From Anaerocolumna sedimenticola (GTDB taxonomy: Bacteria; Bacillota; Clostridia; Lachnospirales; Lachnospiraceae): a stretch of 64,000 nt of DNA. Position 1 is the first letter of the stretch, and each line of letters opens with the position of its first letter. Both the position numbers and the translations under genes were made by a program. The notes beneath the pieces are model-generated. The model was not told the DNA's origin, did no database searches, and saw only the letters and a program-made list of their open reading frames with translations. Location: the NCBI RefSeq assembly GCF_009931695.1, contig NZ_CP048000.1:4606501-4670500 (forward strand), written 5' to 3'. Positions 28,179 to 37,610 of this stretch are shown one piece after another.

Positions 28179-29374
28179 ATGGCATATAATTTTAATTTAG
28201 TAGTTGACAGGAAAAATACTAACTCCTTAAAATATGATTTTGCTGTAGAAAGGGGTAAAACTGCTGACATATTACCTCTATGGGTTGCAGATATGGATTT
28301 TCCCACGGTACCGGAAGTTACGGAAGCTCTGGTAAAAGCCAGCCGTCATGGGATTTTTGGTTATACGGAAGTTAAGGAAGACTATTTTAAGGTACTTCGC
28401 AACTGGTTTTCTTCCCATTACCACTGGGATATTGAACGTAAATGGCTTGTCAAGACACCAGGAGTTGTTTTTGCTATTGCTATGGCTATACGGGCATTCA
28501 CAGAAAAAAACGATACCGTCTTAATACAAAGGCCGGTTTACTATCCTTTTTCCGAAGCCATTGAAAGTAATGAAAGAGTGCTCATAAATAATCCTCTGGT
28601 TTATGAAAATGGAAAATATCATATGGATCTTAATGATTTTGAAGAAAAAATCATTAAAAATAACGTTAAATTATTTATTTTATGTAACCCTCATAATCCG
28701 GTGGGAAAGGTATGGACCAAAGATGAGTTAATACAGCTGGGTGATATCTGCGTAAAGCATAATGTATTGGTCGTATCCGATGAAATCCATGCGGACTTTA
28801 TCTATCCCGGACATGAACACCTGAATTTTGCCAGCTTAAAACCGGAATTTTTCGCTGGAACCATCACTTGTACTGCCCCAGTAAGACCTTTAATCTGGCA
28901 GGTCTACAGGTATCCAATGTAATAATCGGAAATCCTGAATTAAAATCGGCTTTTAAAACAGAAATTGTAAAATCCGGTTACAGCCAGTTAAATACCATGG
29001 GATTAATCGCATGTCAGGCAGCCTATGAATACGGAGATGTTTGGCTTCAGGAATTAAAAGAATATTTATATGGGAATTTAATATATGTAAAAAACTTTTT
29101 AGAAGAAAATATTCCGGAGGTTAAGTTAATCGACCCGGAAGGCACTTATCTGGTATGGATTGATTGTAACAAATTAGGCCTGTCAGCAGAAGAATTGGAA
29201 GACCTAATCGTAAAAAAAGCAAAACTCTGGCTGGATGCCGGAACTATGTTTGGACCGGAAGGACTTGGTTTTCAGAGAATTAACATAGCATGCCCAAGAG
29301 AGACTTTATCCCTGGCTTTAACCCAGTTAAAGGTTGCTATAGAGGAATTAAAAAATGTAACTGCATTTTCTTAA
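28179..29374 (+). pseudogene. patB: MalY/PatB-type cystathionine beta-lyase (frameshifted here)
   Basis: Class I/II PLP aminotransferase fold giving homocysteine from cystathionine. The N-terminal part (LWVADMDFPTVPEV, PVYYPF, CNPHNPVGKVW, SDEIHADF) and the C-terminal part (NTMGLIACQAAYEYG, WLDAGTMFGPEG) are in different frames. The break is at about 28880, where GCCCCAGTAAG should read GCCCCAAGTAAG to give TAPSKTFNLAG with the PLP lysine. One missing A restores a 398-residue protein of normal length. Second gene of the T-box operon. Probable sequencing error. Confidence 0.88.
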
Positions 29375-29383
29375 TGAATTTAA

Positions 29384-29479
29384 AACCGGAAGAAACACGC
29401 TTTGCGAATTTCTTCGGTTCGCGTGCGCGTTCGAATTATTACAAGCAAGCTTGCTAATTCTCACTTTGCTTTCGCGGAA
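29384..29479 (-). repeat. 96-bp interspersed structured repeat, copy B
   Basis: Nearly identical to copy A, in minus orientation. On the minus strand it starts 2 nt after the TTTTT of the pyrF-side terminator (CCACGGATTTTTCATTTCCGCG). It lies in the convergent gap between the PatB-like gene and pyrF. The 3' terminal hairpin AACCGAAGAAA / TTTCTTCCGGTT is intact. Confidence 0.9.
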
Positions 29480-29485
29480 ATGAAA

Positions 29486-29521
29486 AATCCGTGGCACCAT
29501 TATTACAGGTTACCACGGATT
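29486..29521 (-). terminator. Intrinsic terminator downstream of pyrF
   Basis: AATCCGTGG (29486-29494) pairs with CCACGGATT (29513-29521); on the minus strand the stem is followed by TTTTTC and then directly by repeat copy B. Confidence 0.75.
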
Positions 29522-29585
29522 CTTATAGCTGGGGATATAAATTTACTTTTATGAAATTATTTGTTTAAACTGCACTTTTATGAAA

Positions 29586-30508
29586 TCACTTGCTTAATGC
29601 TCCCATAATATCTTCTCTCATATCAATAACAGCCTGTCTGGATGCATCAGCATAAGCAGCCGGTCCGAACTTTTCATAAGCGGCTTGTTTATACGCGGCG
29701 ATAATACCACGAGAGGAATTTACGATAGCCCTAGACCATCCTTATTAAAGTAATGAACCAGATCTTCTCCTTTACCGCCCTGAGCACCGTAACCGGGTAC
29801 TAATATATAGGTTTTCGGCATAATCTTTCTTAAAATTTTACCCATTTCAGGATAGGTTGCTCCTACAACTGCACCAACATAGCTGTACTGATCTCCCATA
29901 CATTTCTCTCCCCATTCGGCAACTTTCTCTCCCACTAATTCGTAAAGAGGACGTCCGCCGATTAACTGATCCTGAAATTCACCGCTGGAGGGGTTGGATG
30001 TTTTAACAAGAATAAATAATCCTTTCTTTTCTTCCTTACATACATCGATAAACGGTTCCACACCGTCGGATCCCAAATAAGGATTTATAGTAGCAAAATC
30101 TTCATCAAAACCACAATAAGTATTACCTCCTACTTTTACTTTACCTAAATGTCCGGTGGCATAAGCGGCTGAAGTTGAACCGATATCCCCTCTTTTTATA
30201 TCACCGATCACTACCAAATCCTTTTCCTTACAGTAATCTACTGTTTTCTTAAAAGCAATTAAGCCTTCAATTCCAAATTGCTCATACATTGCTATCTGGG
30301 GTTTAACAGCCGGTATCAGGTCATACGTAGCATCTACGATTGCTTTATTGAACTCCCAGATAGCTTGTGCAGCACCGGCTAAAGTCTCACCTTTTTCCTG
30401 ATAAGCTTTCTCTTTCACATGATCCGGGATATAAGATAACATAGGATCTAATCCAACAACAATTGGTGCCTTGCTTTGTTCAATCTTCTTAATTAATTTG
30501 TTAATCAT
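29586..30508 (-). pseudogene. pyrF: Orotidine 5'-phosphate decarboxylase (frameshifted here)
   Basis: The long (type 2) clostridial OMP decarboxylase; forms UMP. Start ATG 30508 with GGAGGATTAAT. Motifs: VGLDPMLSYIPDH, VIGDIKRGDIGSTSAAYA (catalytic Asp-x-Lys-x-x-Asp), ILVPGYGAQGG. The frame is lost at 29729-29731, where GGTCTAGGGCTATC lacks one G; with it the protein continues AIVNSSRGII ... MGALSK to TGA at 29586, 307 residues, the expected length. 29 bp behind pyrC, so one operon. Confidence 0.9.
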
Positions 30509-30537
30509 ATTAATCCTCCGCTGATATTTTATTCTTA

Positions 30538-31820
30538 TCATTTATATTTATCCTTAAATACAATTTTACCGTTAACGATTGTAAGCTTTATCCGGCCGAC
30601 AACTTCTTTCCCATGAAACGGCGTATTCTTTCCTTTAGAAGCAAATTCACCAGCATCAATCTTATATTTCTCGTTGGGATCCGCAATTACAATATCAGCT
30701 GCTTTTCCGACTTCCAGCGTACCCTTATCAATTCCTAAAACCTTAGCCGGATTAAAGCTCATCTTTTCCACCATCTGCATAGGTGTTAAATAACCTTGCT
30801 TAACCAATTCCGTCATCGTTAAAGCAAATGCCGTTTCTAAGCCTACAATTCCAAATGGCGCATCCAATATGGATTTTGCTTTTTCTTCTGCACTATGGGG
30901 GCATGATCGGTTGCTATCACATCCATAATATTATTCTTAAGCCCTTCTTTTAAAGCCTTTATATCCTCTCTGCTTCTTAACGGTGGATTCATTTTATAAT
31001 TAGCATCATCTCCGGTTATCTCATCATCAGCCATGGAAAAATGGTGAGGGCAAACTTCGCCGGTAACAGGTAACCCGCTTTCTTTAGCCATTTTTATAAA
31101 CATTACGCTGTCCTTGGTAGAACAGTGGCACAGATGAAGTCTTACCCCTGTTTCTTTCGCTAACAGAATATCCCTGGCAGCTATAATATCTTCCACCGCA
31201 TTACTGATTCCCGGCATACCAAGTTCTCTGGATTTTTTGCTTTCATTCAGTACACCAATACCCGCCAAATCTTTATCTTCGCAGTGAGCAAACACGGGGA
31301 TACCCGCCTTTTTCGCTTCTATCATGGCACTTTGGTACAAAGCAGTATTCATGACAGATTTGCCATCCTCACTGACAGCAACGGCTCCGGCAGAAACCAT
31401 TCCTTTCATATCGGATATCTCTATCCCAGCCTGCCCTTTCGTAACTGCGCCGATAGGAAGAACATGAACTACCGCAACTTCCTCTGCTTTCTTTACAAGC
31501 TTTTCAACCATTTGCTTACTGTCGATTGCAGGTTTGGTATTGGGCATGGGACATATAGTAGTATAACCGCCTCTGGCAGCGGCCATTGAGCCCGTTGCAA
31601 CCGTCTCTTTGTATTCATAGCCGGGTTCCCTTAAATGTACGTGGAGATCTATAAAACCGGGCATGACATAGTACCCTTTCGCGTCAATTACCTGTTCTGC
31701 TATCGTATTAATATTTGTTTTAATTTCCTTAATAATACCATTTTCTATAAGCAGATCAGATAATCCTTCCGTTCCTGTTGCCGGATCTAACAGATACCCA
31801 TTTTTAATCAATATTGACAA
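30538..31820 (-). pseudogene. pyrC: Dihydroorotase (frameshifted here)
   Basis: Class I dihydroorotase closing the pyrimidine ring. Metal-binding HVHLREPG near residue 60, carboxylated-Lys region, HLCHCST and HH in VCPHHFSM, and catalytic Asp in ATDHAP. The frame breaks in a run of five C (coding strand GCCCCCATAG, 30897-30901), where one further C gives ATDHAPHSAEEKAKSILDAPFG. The restored length is 427 residues, normal for the family. Zinc-site residues are all present. Likely sequencing error. Confidence 0.9.
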
Positions 31821-31919
31821 TTTTATTCTCCTTTCATTGGTTGATTACATAGGATTTACCTGATTGATTACACACAATGACGTCCGGCAAGCCGAACGTC
31901 GTAAGTTTTAAATATGAAA

Positions 31920-32315
31920 TTATAATTCTGCTTTTTCAATATCTGCCATTACGGCTTTATTACTGATATAATTACCGATATCCTCTTTGGTAACCCATTT
32001 ATAACTGTTAAGCTCTTCGCTAAGAACTACATCGTCTCTGGTACTCATACATAAAAAGCTGATTCCGATATTGCAAACATCTCCCACCATGAAAGACCAG
32101 GTGTAAAGAATGCGGTTAACATATACGGATAAACCGGTAGTTTCAAATATTAATCTGAGAACACCTTTTTCAGGATTTTCACCGAATTCTAATTTTCCGT
32201 CAATAAATTCCCATTGATAAGGATCAACGATTCTATCATCATACCATTTTTCAACCAGTAAGTATTTATCCTCATATTGAACAATACCTTTCACCATTAT
32301 TTTGTACTTTTCCAT
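31920..32315 (-). CDS. Nudix-fold protein with incomplete Nudix box
   Basis: 131 residues from ATG 32315 (AAGGAGGAAGCCT SD). Nudix fold is suggested by WEFIDGKLEFGENPEKGVLR followed by LIFETTGL. Compared with Gx5Ex7REUxEExGU, the RE glutamate is Leu and one of the EE pair is Thr, so metal binding and hydrolysis may be weakened. Lies 100 bp upstream of pyrC on the same strand. It may be a regulatory or inactive Nudix-like protein; substrate unknown. Confidence 0.65.
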   Translation of the reverse strand: MEKYKIMVKGIVQYEDKYLLVEKWYDDRIVDPYQWEFIDGKLEFGENPEKGVLRLIFETTGLSVYVNRILYTWSFMVGDVCNIGISFLCMSTRDDVVLSEELNSYKWVTKEDIGNYISNKAVMADIEKAEL

Positions 32316-32617
32316 AGGCTTCCTCCTTGAATACGCAGTAAACTCCATCTTTTTAAATTTTGTTCTGTTACTCTATAATCCCCCAGAACAAATTTTATTA
32401 TAATTTTATCTTCATTATTATAACGTAACTGCAGCGTGAATACAACAGCTTGATTGTTTTATATGTAATATTTTCTAGCATATTTCTTAATCCCTTCGTA
32501 AAAGATATTAATAATGTCTATATCTTTTGTAAAGACTTCTATTCCTTTTGTGTGTAGATTATTACTTTATAAAACAACAATACCGGATGATGTATCGGTA
32601 AATATTAGGAGGTAATT

Positions 32618-32869
32618 ATGGATAATCCCAATGGTATTAATGCATTTCCCAATGGTTTAAGCACTTTTCCAAATGGTATAGCTACGGGCTTAACGGGCTT
32701 TCCCCCTGCTATAGGTAATTTAATCAATGAAGATTTGGGAGCAAGACACTATTATGATAATATGGATGATGCCCATAAAGCAGAATTGCTCCGAAATGCT
32801 AAGGATTTTCAGTCCCAGGAAGAATTAGAACGATATCTGTATCATATTGAAAATGATGAATTCAGATAA
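32618..32869 (+). CDS. Small protein with FPNG repeats (83 aa)
   Basis: ATG 32618 follows AGGAGGTAATT. The N-terminal 28 residues repeat a seven-residue unit (NPNGINA, FPNGLST, FPNGIAT), then a Gly/Pro linker, and a helical acidic C-terminal half (DDAHKAELLRNAKDFQSQEE). No membrane helix or signal peptide. I do not recognise the family. Good SD and a biased composition support a real gene. Confidence 0.65.
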   Translation: MDNPNGINAFPNGLSTFPNGIATGLTGFPPAIGNLINEDLGARHYYDNMDDAHKAELLRNAKDFQSQEELERYLYHIENDEFR

Positions 32870-33018
32870 TGCAGTTTATCAGCGTACAATTAAGGATTTT
32901 ATAAGACGTTTGCCGGAGGCGGGCGTCTTTATTTTTTTCATGTAACAATTAAGTAATACTTATTTAATATATTGTTAATATTTCCTTAATAACCATTACT
33001 TACTTGTATAAACCTGAC

Positions 33019-33052
33019 ATAACATATGTTATAATGAAGATGTTCTAGAACA
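33019..33052 (+). promoter_or_regulatory. Extended -10 promoter with two palindromes before a 22-aa ORF
   Basis: TGTTATAAT (33027-33035) is an extended -10. The perfect 14-bp palindrome ATAACATATGTTAT (33019-33032) overlaps it and a second perfect palindrome TGTTCTAGAACA (33041-33052) lies in the initial transcribed region, so two repressor sites are plausible. Confidence 0.55.
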
Positions 33053-33111
33053 AACATAAACATCCGATTATCGTATGTCTTATGTTATCAATATAAAGGA
33101 GGATAAAAAAA

Positions 33112-33180
33112 ATGTGTTTCAAATACTTTAATTATTCTGAGCTACTTAACTTTATCCGAAACAATTTTTGTATTAACTAA
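33112..33180 (+). CDS. Very short peptide ORF (22 aa) in its own transcription unit
   Basis: ATG 33112 with a near-perfect AAAGGAGG SD at 7-8 nt encodes MCFKYFNYSELLNFIRNNFC plus IN, then TAA. Two Cys (positions 2 and 20) bracket an aromatic amphipathic segment. A promoter lies 80 bp upstream and an intrinsic terminator 70 bp downstream, giving a transcript of about 260 nt. It could be a secreted or membrane-active peptide, or a dual-function small RNA. No family recognised. Confidence 0.5.
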   Translation: MCFKYFNYSELLNFIRNNFCIN

Positions 33181-33248
33181 TTAATGACCCTAAAAACGAA
33201 TCATGTAAAAACATACGCCTGATAAGGGCTATCAACTTATGATATAAG

Positions 33249-33301
33249 AAAAACCTGTCATAGATTCAAAGAATTTTTTTGAGTTTATGACAGGTTTTTT
33301 A
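33249..33301 (+). terminator. Terminator, probably bidirectional
   Basis: AAAAACCTGTCATA (33249-33262) pairs with TATGACAGGTTTTT (33286-33299), 14-bp stem with A/T flanks on both sides. It serves the 22-aa ORF unit and probably the converging DUF3298 gene. Confidence 0.85.
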
Positions 33302-33328
33302 TTTAGCCGAAAACAATGCTTTTTTCGG

Positions 33329-34027
33329 TTAGCAGCTCGGCTCTGCACCCTTTGAATATGGAATAGTAAATGTCTGAATCCCGCTTGCATAAGGAGCAAT
33401 CTCATAAAGCTGATAATATATAACTACTCCTTCGTTGGATAAATAAAAATTCTTTGCATTAAAATTCTCTTTTACCAGATCGGCATAGTCATCAAAGAAC
33501 ATGGTGTTATCATTTTTCCTTTCACCTTTTATCATATGAATGATATCCTGCTGTATCGATTCCGTATAATTTTCCTTATCCGGGAAGAAATCCCTCAATT
33601 CCATACGGGTACCTTTTTGCAGATCCCAGGTATCCGAACTGCGATAGGTCATTCCGTGGGCTCCCCCTGTATATTCATACCTGTCAAAATATAAGCTTAA
33701 AGTACAGTTTTTGTTATAGGTTACATGAAACTCCACATATACTTCATACTCATGAACAGGAAAATCATTTGCTATGGAATTTTCATAATCATCCATAGCC
33801 ATCTGATACAGTTTCATAACTTGGGTTCTGCGGTACATAGAAGCTTCTGCTTTATAAAATAAATTTAATTTAGTAACAAATAACTTAAATTTATCAGAGA
33901 CAAATTTGGGATATTTAATTGTATAAGTCAGAATTAAATGCCCTTTATAATACATATCTTTTTTAATCTTATGTTCATTTACTGTTAGGGTATAAGATGT
34001 CAATGAAAAACCCCCCGTCAATATCAT
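33329..34027 (-). CDS. DUF3298-domain protein (RsiV-like extracellular domain)
   Basis: 232 residues. The middle and C-terminus match the DUF4163/DUF3298 pattern: a beta-rich N half with YTYxx strands, SLYFDRYEYTGGAHGMTYRS, LRDFFPD, then FYLSNEGVVIYYQLYEIAPYASG. In RsiV-type anti-sigma factors this domain binds lysozyme, but here there is no visible membrane anchor or sigma-binding part and no sigma gene nearby. Location and role unknown. Confidence 0.75.
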   Translation of the reverse strand: MILTGGFSLTSYTLTVNEHKIKKDMYYKGHLILTYTIKYPKFVSDKFKLFVTKLNLFYKAEASMYRRTQVMKLYQMAMDDYENSIANDFPVHEYEVYVEFHVTYNKNCTLSLYFDRYEYTGGAHGMTYRSSDTWDLQKGTRMELRDFFPDKENYTESIQQDIIHMIKGERKNDNTMFFDDYADLVKENFNAKNFYLSNEGVVIYYQLYEIAPYASGIQTFTIPYSKGAEPSC

Positions 34028-34092
34028 CTAAGATAACATATGCCACCGGATTCTATCATGTTCATATTCTTCTTATACCCTAATAAAGTTAA

Positions 34093-34941
34093 TCAATTTT
34101 CTGACAATATTTTTTGAAGTGCCTTATAAGCAATTTGAAAGGCAACCTCCCCATCCGTAAGTGTACGTTGTTTCGAATTCTTCTCCAGAGACTTTAGTGC
34201 TGCAAATTCTGCCAGATGCGGCTCTAAACTTAAGTATCCGTTATAACCGCTTTTATCCAGTTCCTTTAGAATCTCCTGTACATTACCGTCCCCTTCTCCG
34301 GCCGGAACCACTTCCCCGGTTTCTAAAACCGCATCTTTTATATGGATATATTCAATATAAGGTTTTAAAAGTTCATATGCTTTCAGAGTTTCCTGCCTGC
34401 ATTGTACAAAATTTGCAAAGTCAAAGGTACATTTAAAATTATCACAGTAAAATGTTTTAAGAAGTTTAAAACACCTTGGTGCAATATCTCCGTAAATATC
34501 TTTCTCATTTTCATGAAGTAGAATTATGTTATGTATTTTGGCATAATCAATCATACGTTTTGTCCGGTTTAAAACCTCATCGTAATAAATCTCAGGATCT
34601 TCCCCTTTCGGAATATAGAAACTGAACATCCGGATATAAGGTGTTTCAAACAATTTGGCAATTTCAACAACTTTTTTATACACTTCAAAATGAGGCTCAA
34701 AATCATCTGTAATCATGATCTTGCCAATAGGTGAGCCAATTGCTGAGATGCGAATGTTATTTTCCGAAAGATATTTCTTAAGTTCCTTTCCTTCTTCCAA
34801 TGAATAATCCGCTACATTTTTTCCATTAGCACTGCGGAATTCAATATATTTTATTCCTAATTCCTGCAGCTGCTTAACCTGTACCTTAATATCGGTATGG
34901 ATTTCGTCTGCAAATCCTGTTATAATCGTATTTTCTAACAT
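34093..34941 (-). CDS. TIM-barrel sugar phosphate isomerase/epimerase
   Basis: 282 residues from ATG 34941 (AAGAGGTATT). AP_endonuc_2-like barrel: KQLQELGIKYIEFRS, IRMFSFYIP, ILLHENEKDIYGD, CTFDFANFVQC, YIHIKDAV, YLSLEPHLAEF, with Glu/Asp/His metal ligands at strand ends. Last gene of the minus-strand catabolic cluster, behind repeat copy C. Probably interconverts a keto/aldo sugar or inositol derivative; substrate not deducible. Confidence 0.85.
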   Translation of the reverse strand: MLENTIITGFADEIHTDIKVQVKQLQELGIKYIEFRSANGKNVADYSLEEGKELKKYLSENNIRISAIGSPIGKIMITDDFEPHFEVYKKVVEIAKLFETPYIRMFSFYIPKGEDPEIYYDEVLNRTKRMIDYAKIHNIILLHENEKDIYGDIAPRCFKLLKTFYCDNFKCTFDFANFVQCRQETLKAYELLKPYIEYIHIKDAVLETGEVVPAGEGDGNVQEILKELDKSGYNGYLSLEPHLAEFAALKSLEKNSKQRTLTDGEVAFQIAYKALQKILSEN

Positions 34942-35048
34942 AATACCTCTTTTCCGAATTCGTTGATAGATTGAACTATATTTATTCAAGTTTTTTATGT
35001 TTCTTATCAAGTAATTTAAATAGTTTCATTTATATATATTATTTGTAA

Positions 35049-35144
35049 GGCCGGAAGAAACACGCTTTGTGAGTTTCTTCGGTTCACGTGCGCGTTCGAA
35101 TTATAGCAAGCAAACTTGCTAATTCTCACTTTGCTTTCGCGGAA
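35049..35144 (-). repeat. 96-bp interspersed structured repeat, copy C
   Basis: Same 96-bp unit with a few substitutions, minus orientation, 18 bp after the stop of the Gfo/Idh/MocA gene and before the epimerase gene. This is the one copy with no obvious T-tract terminator directly 5' of it. It therefore lies inside a presumed operon. Confidence 0.9.
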
Positions 35145-35161
35145 CCGTTCATACTCCTATA

Positions 35162-36163
35162 CTATCGTATGAATACCTCTTTACCGGTTCTTGCCGATTC
35201 GTATGTTCCCAGCATAAGTAATATGGTCTCGTTTAAATGTTTTAAGTCGAGGGAAAATGGATGGTTCTTTTCAATGCTGTTATAAAAATCAGTGATACAA
35301 TCCATATGTCCGGCACCCCAATAACTTTTACCAAGATTGGTTTTATGTTCTAACTGTAATTTTTTTCTTTCGCCGTCTTTATAATAGCAGGTTACTTCAA
35401 GGTCCTCGATACGTATGGTCATATTCTCACAGGATAATTCGATAAGCGGAGGTACATCTGCACAATATGCCGTGGTAGCATAAAAACAGGCAACCTTATC
35501 GTCTTCAAAGCGAAGATAAGCTTCCATCATATCTTCCACTTCGATAATTCCTTTTAAATGATGATTCGTCATGGTTGCATCAACCGATATGGGAGTTCCC
35601 AACAGATAAGTTAGCAAATCCAAAGTATGTATAGACTGATTAATCAGAGCTCCTCCACCCTCCGTGGCAAGGCTTCCCCTCCAGCCGCTCTCCGTGTAAT
35701 ATTCTTTAGATCGGCTCCAGGTTACAATACCTCTGGCTCCGTTAACCTTACCGGTTTCACCTGAGGTTATCATCTTTTTTACCTGTATAATACTGGGGTT
35801 ATACCTGTTTTGAAAACAGATACCTAATCTTTTAGCACTTTTAACCGTCTTTAATTCTTCTAATTGACTACCGGAGATTACGGGAGGTTTTTCCATAAAT
35901 ACATGAATACCTCTCTCCAAGGCATAAACCGCCATTGGAACATGCAAATAATGAGGGGTACAGATATGAAGTACATCAATTTTTTCCTTATCTAGCATCT
36001 CTTCCAAGGTACTGTAAGCATTTCCCCCATATTGATTTGCAAAATGCCCTGCTCTTTCCGGTTTGATATCTGCATAGGCAGTCATATCAAGATTTTTTAA
36101 CTGGTGAATACATTCGGCATGCACTTTAGCTATACCGCCGCATCCTACAATAGCCGTTTTCAT
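35162..36163 (-). CDS. Gfo/Idh/MocA-family oxidoreductase
   Basis: 333 residues from ATG 36163. N-terminal Rossmann fold (AIVGCGGIAKVH), VHICTPHYLHVPMA and HVFMEKP (catalytic Lys of the EKP motif), then a C-terminal alpha/beta domain with GGGALINQSIHTLDLL. NAD(P)-dependent sugar or inositol dehydrogenase by family. Paralogue of the next upstream gene; substrate unknown. Confidence 0.9.
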   Translation of the reverse strand: MKTAIVGCGGIAKVHAECIHQLKNLDMTAYADIKPERAGHFANQYGGNAYSTLEEMLDKEKIDVLHICTPHYLHVPMAVYALERGIHVFMEKPPVISGSQLEELKTVKSAKRLGICFQNRYNPSIIQVKKMITSGETGKVNGARGIVTWSRSKEYYTESGWRGSLATEGGGALINQSIHTLDLLTYLLGTPISVDATMTNHHLKGIIEVEDMMEAYLRFEDDKVACFYATTAYCADVPPLIELSCENMTIRIEDLEVTCYYKDGERKKLQLEHKTNLGKSYWGAGHMDCITDFYNSIEKNHPFSLDLKHLNETILLMLGTYESARTGKEVFIR

Positions 36164-36253
36164 TTTAACACCTATTACATAACACAACTGCAAGCAGCTG
36201 TGATACTGTACCTACCTTTCTATTATTACCTGGCCAGCTGTCTGATTCATTTA

Positions 36254-37426
36254 TTATTTTTTCTCCGAACCATAACTGCTTTCCGTGTTATAAACTGTTT
36301 CTTTAACATTTTTCTTAAGTTTGGAATCTGCACGTCGTTTATTTAATTCAGTTAAAAATAATTCTTCATCAAAAGGAAGCTCTACCGGCTTATTAATCCA
36401 GCTGGATAAATGCATGGCATTTGATAAAGTCAATCCGTTAATTCCCTCTGTACCCTCTGCTACCAGTGGAGTACCGTGTAGTATTTTACCCGCAAAAGCA
36501 TTTAAAACACCAACGTGCTGAGGATTTTTACCGTCAGTTTCTAAAATAACATCATGTCCTTCCGGTTTCTTAAACCCTTCCGTAGCAGAATAACAATATT
36601 CTCTTTCACTGGTTTCTAATTCAAATAAAGTTAATTTATCTTCTTCACAAACCAGCTTACCCTTTTCTAAGGTTATTTCAAAACGGTTTGTACCCGGTGC
36701 ATCACCGGTTGTGGTAACAAATACACCCGTTGCTCCTCCCGGGTATTCCAGATAAGCGGTTACATCATCTTCCACTTCAATATCGTGCCATTTACCATTA
36801 TGGCAAAAAGCCTGCACTTTATTTGGCATACCGCAGATCCACTGCAGCAAATCCAGATTGTGAGGGCATTGGTTTAATAAAACTCCGCCCCCTTCCCCCT
36901 CCCAGGTTGCTCTCCATTCCCCGGAATTATAATAAGCCTGTGTCCGGTACCAGTCCGTTATAATCCAGTTGACCCGTTTTATGGCACCCAGCGTGCCTCC
37001 ATGAACAAGTTCGTACATTTTGCGGTAAACATGATTGGTTCTTTGGTTAAACATCATGGCAAATACCAGGTTTGACTTGGCTGCTGCTTCATTCATCTGG
37101 CGAACCTGTTTGGTATAGACTCCTGCCGGTTTCTCACTTAATGCATGCTGCCCATATTCCAAAGTTTTCATTACAAGTCTTGGATGGTCATAATGGGGTG
37201 TTGCAACAATAACGGCATCACATACCTTAGCTTCTATTAAAACATCGCCGTTCTCAAATATCATCACTGATTCAGGCAGATTTTCTTTTGCCCAGTTTCT
37301 TCTTGATTCTTTCAGATCTGCAACCGCAATCAGCTCCATTTCAGGAACCTGATTACTTAGCAGGGTATTGCAATGGCCGCTCCCCATATTGCCGATTCCG
37401 ATGATTCCTACTTTTACCTTATCCAT
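36254..37426 (-). CDS. Gfo/Idh/MocA-family oxidoreductase
   Basis: 390 residues. GIIGIGNMGSGH nucleotide-binding loop, VIVATPHYDHP, HALSEKPAG (EKP lysine) and GGGVLLNQCPHNLDLLQW in the C-terminal domain. Sits in the sugar/polyol cluster between the second dehydrogenase and an upstream TIM-barrel epimerase. Two non-identical dehydrogenases suggest consecutive oxidation/epimerisation of one substrate. SD AAGGAG. Confidence 0.9.
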   Translation of the reverse strand: MDKVKVGIIGIGNMGSGHCNTLLSNQVPEMELIAVADLKESRRNWAKENLPESVMIFENGDVLIEAKVCDAVIVATPHYDHPRLVMKTLEYGQHALSEKPAGVYTKQVRQMNEAAAKSNLVFAMMFNQRTNHVYRKMYELVHGGTLGAIKRVNWIITDWYRTQAYYNSGEWRATWEGEGGGVLLNQCPHNLDLLQWICGMPNKVQAFCHNGKWHDIEVEDDVTAYLEYPGGATGVFVTTTGDAPGTNRFEITLEKGKLVCEEDKLTLFELETSEREYCYSATEGFKKPEGHDVILETDGKNPQHVGVLNAFAGKILHGTPLVAEGTEGINGLTLSNAMHLSSWINKPVELPFDEELFLTELNKRRADSKLKKNVKETVYNTESSYGSEKK

Positions 37427-37450
37427 GTATTTTCTCCTTTACTATTGATA

Positions 37451-37610
37451 ATCGATAGGTAATTGCAAAACTATATAGTTTTTCGAATATACCATACAAT
37501 TGATACGAATTTCAGAGCTTCAGTTGCCCTATGGGCAAGATTCAGCTCTGAAATTGCATTAATTGCATGGTATAATGTGCAGTAATGATATTTCATAATT
37601 ACCTATCGAT
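37451..37610. repeat. 160-bp nested palindrome inside the sugar cluster
   Basis: Perfect or near-perfect arms share one centre at 37531: ATCGATAGGTAATT/AATTACCTATCGAT (14 bp, 37451 and 37597), ATACCATACAATT/AATTGCATGGTAT (12 of 13), AATTTCAGAGCT/AGCTCTGAAATT (12 bp), TTGCCC-TAT-GGGCAA at the apex. The right arm overlaps the last codons of the upstream epimerase gene. No T-run follows. It is either an RNA processing/stability structure between operon genes or a miniature mobile hairpin. Confidence 0.85.
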
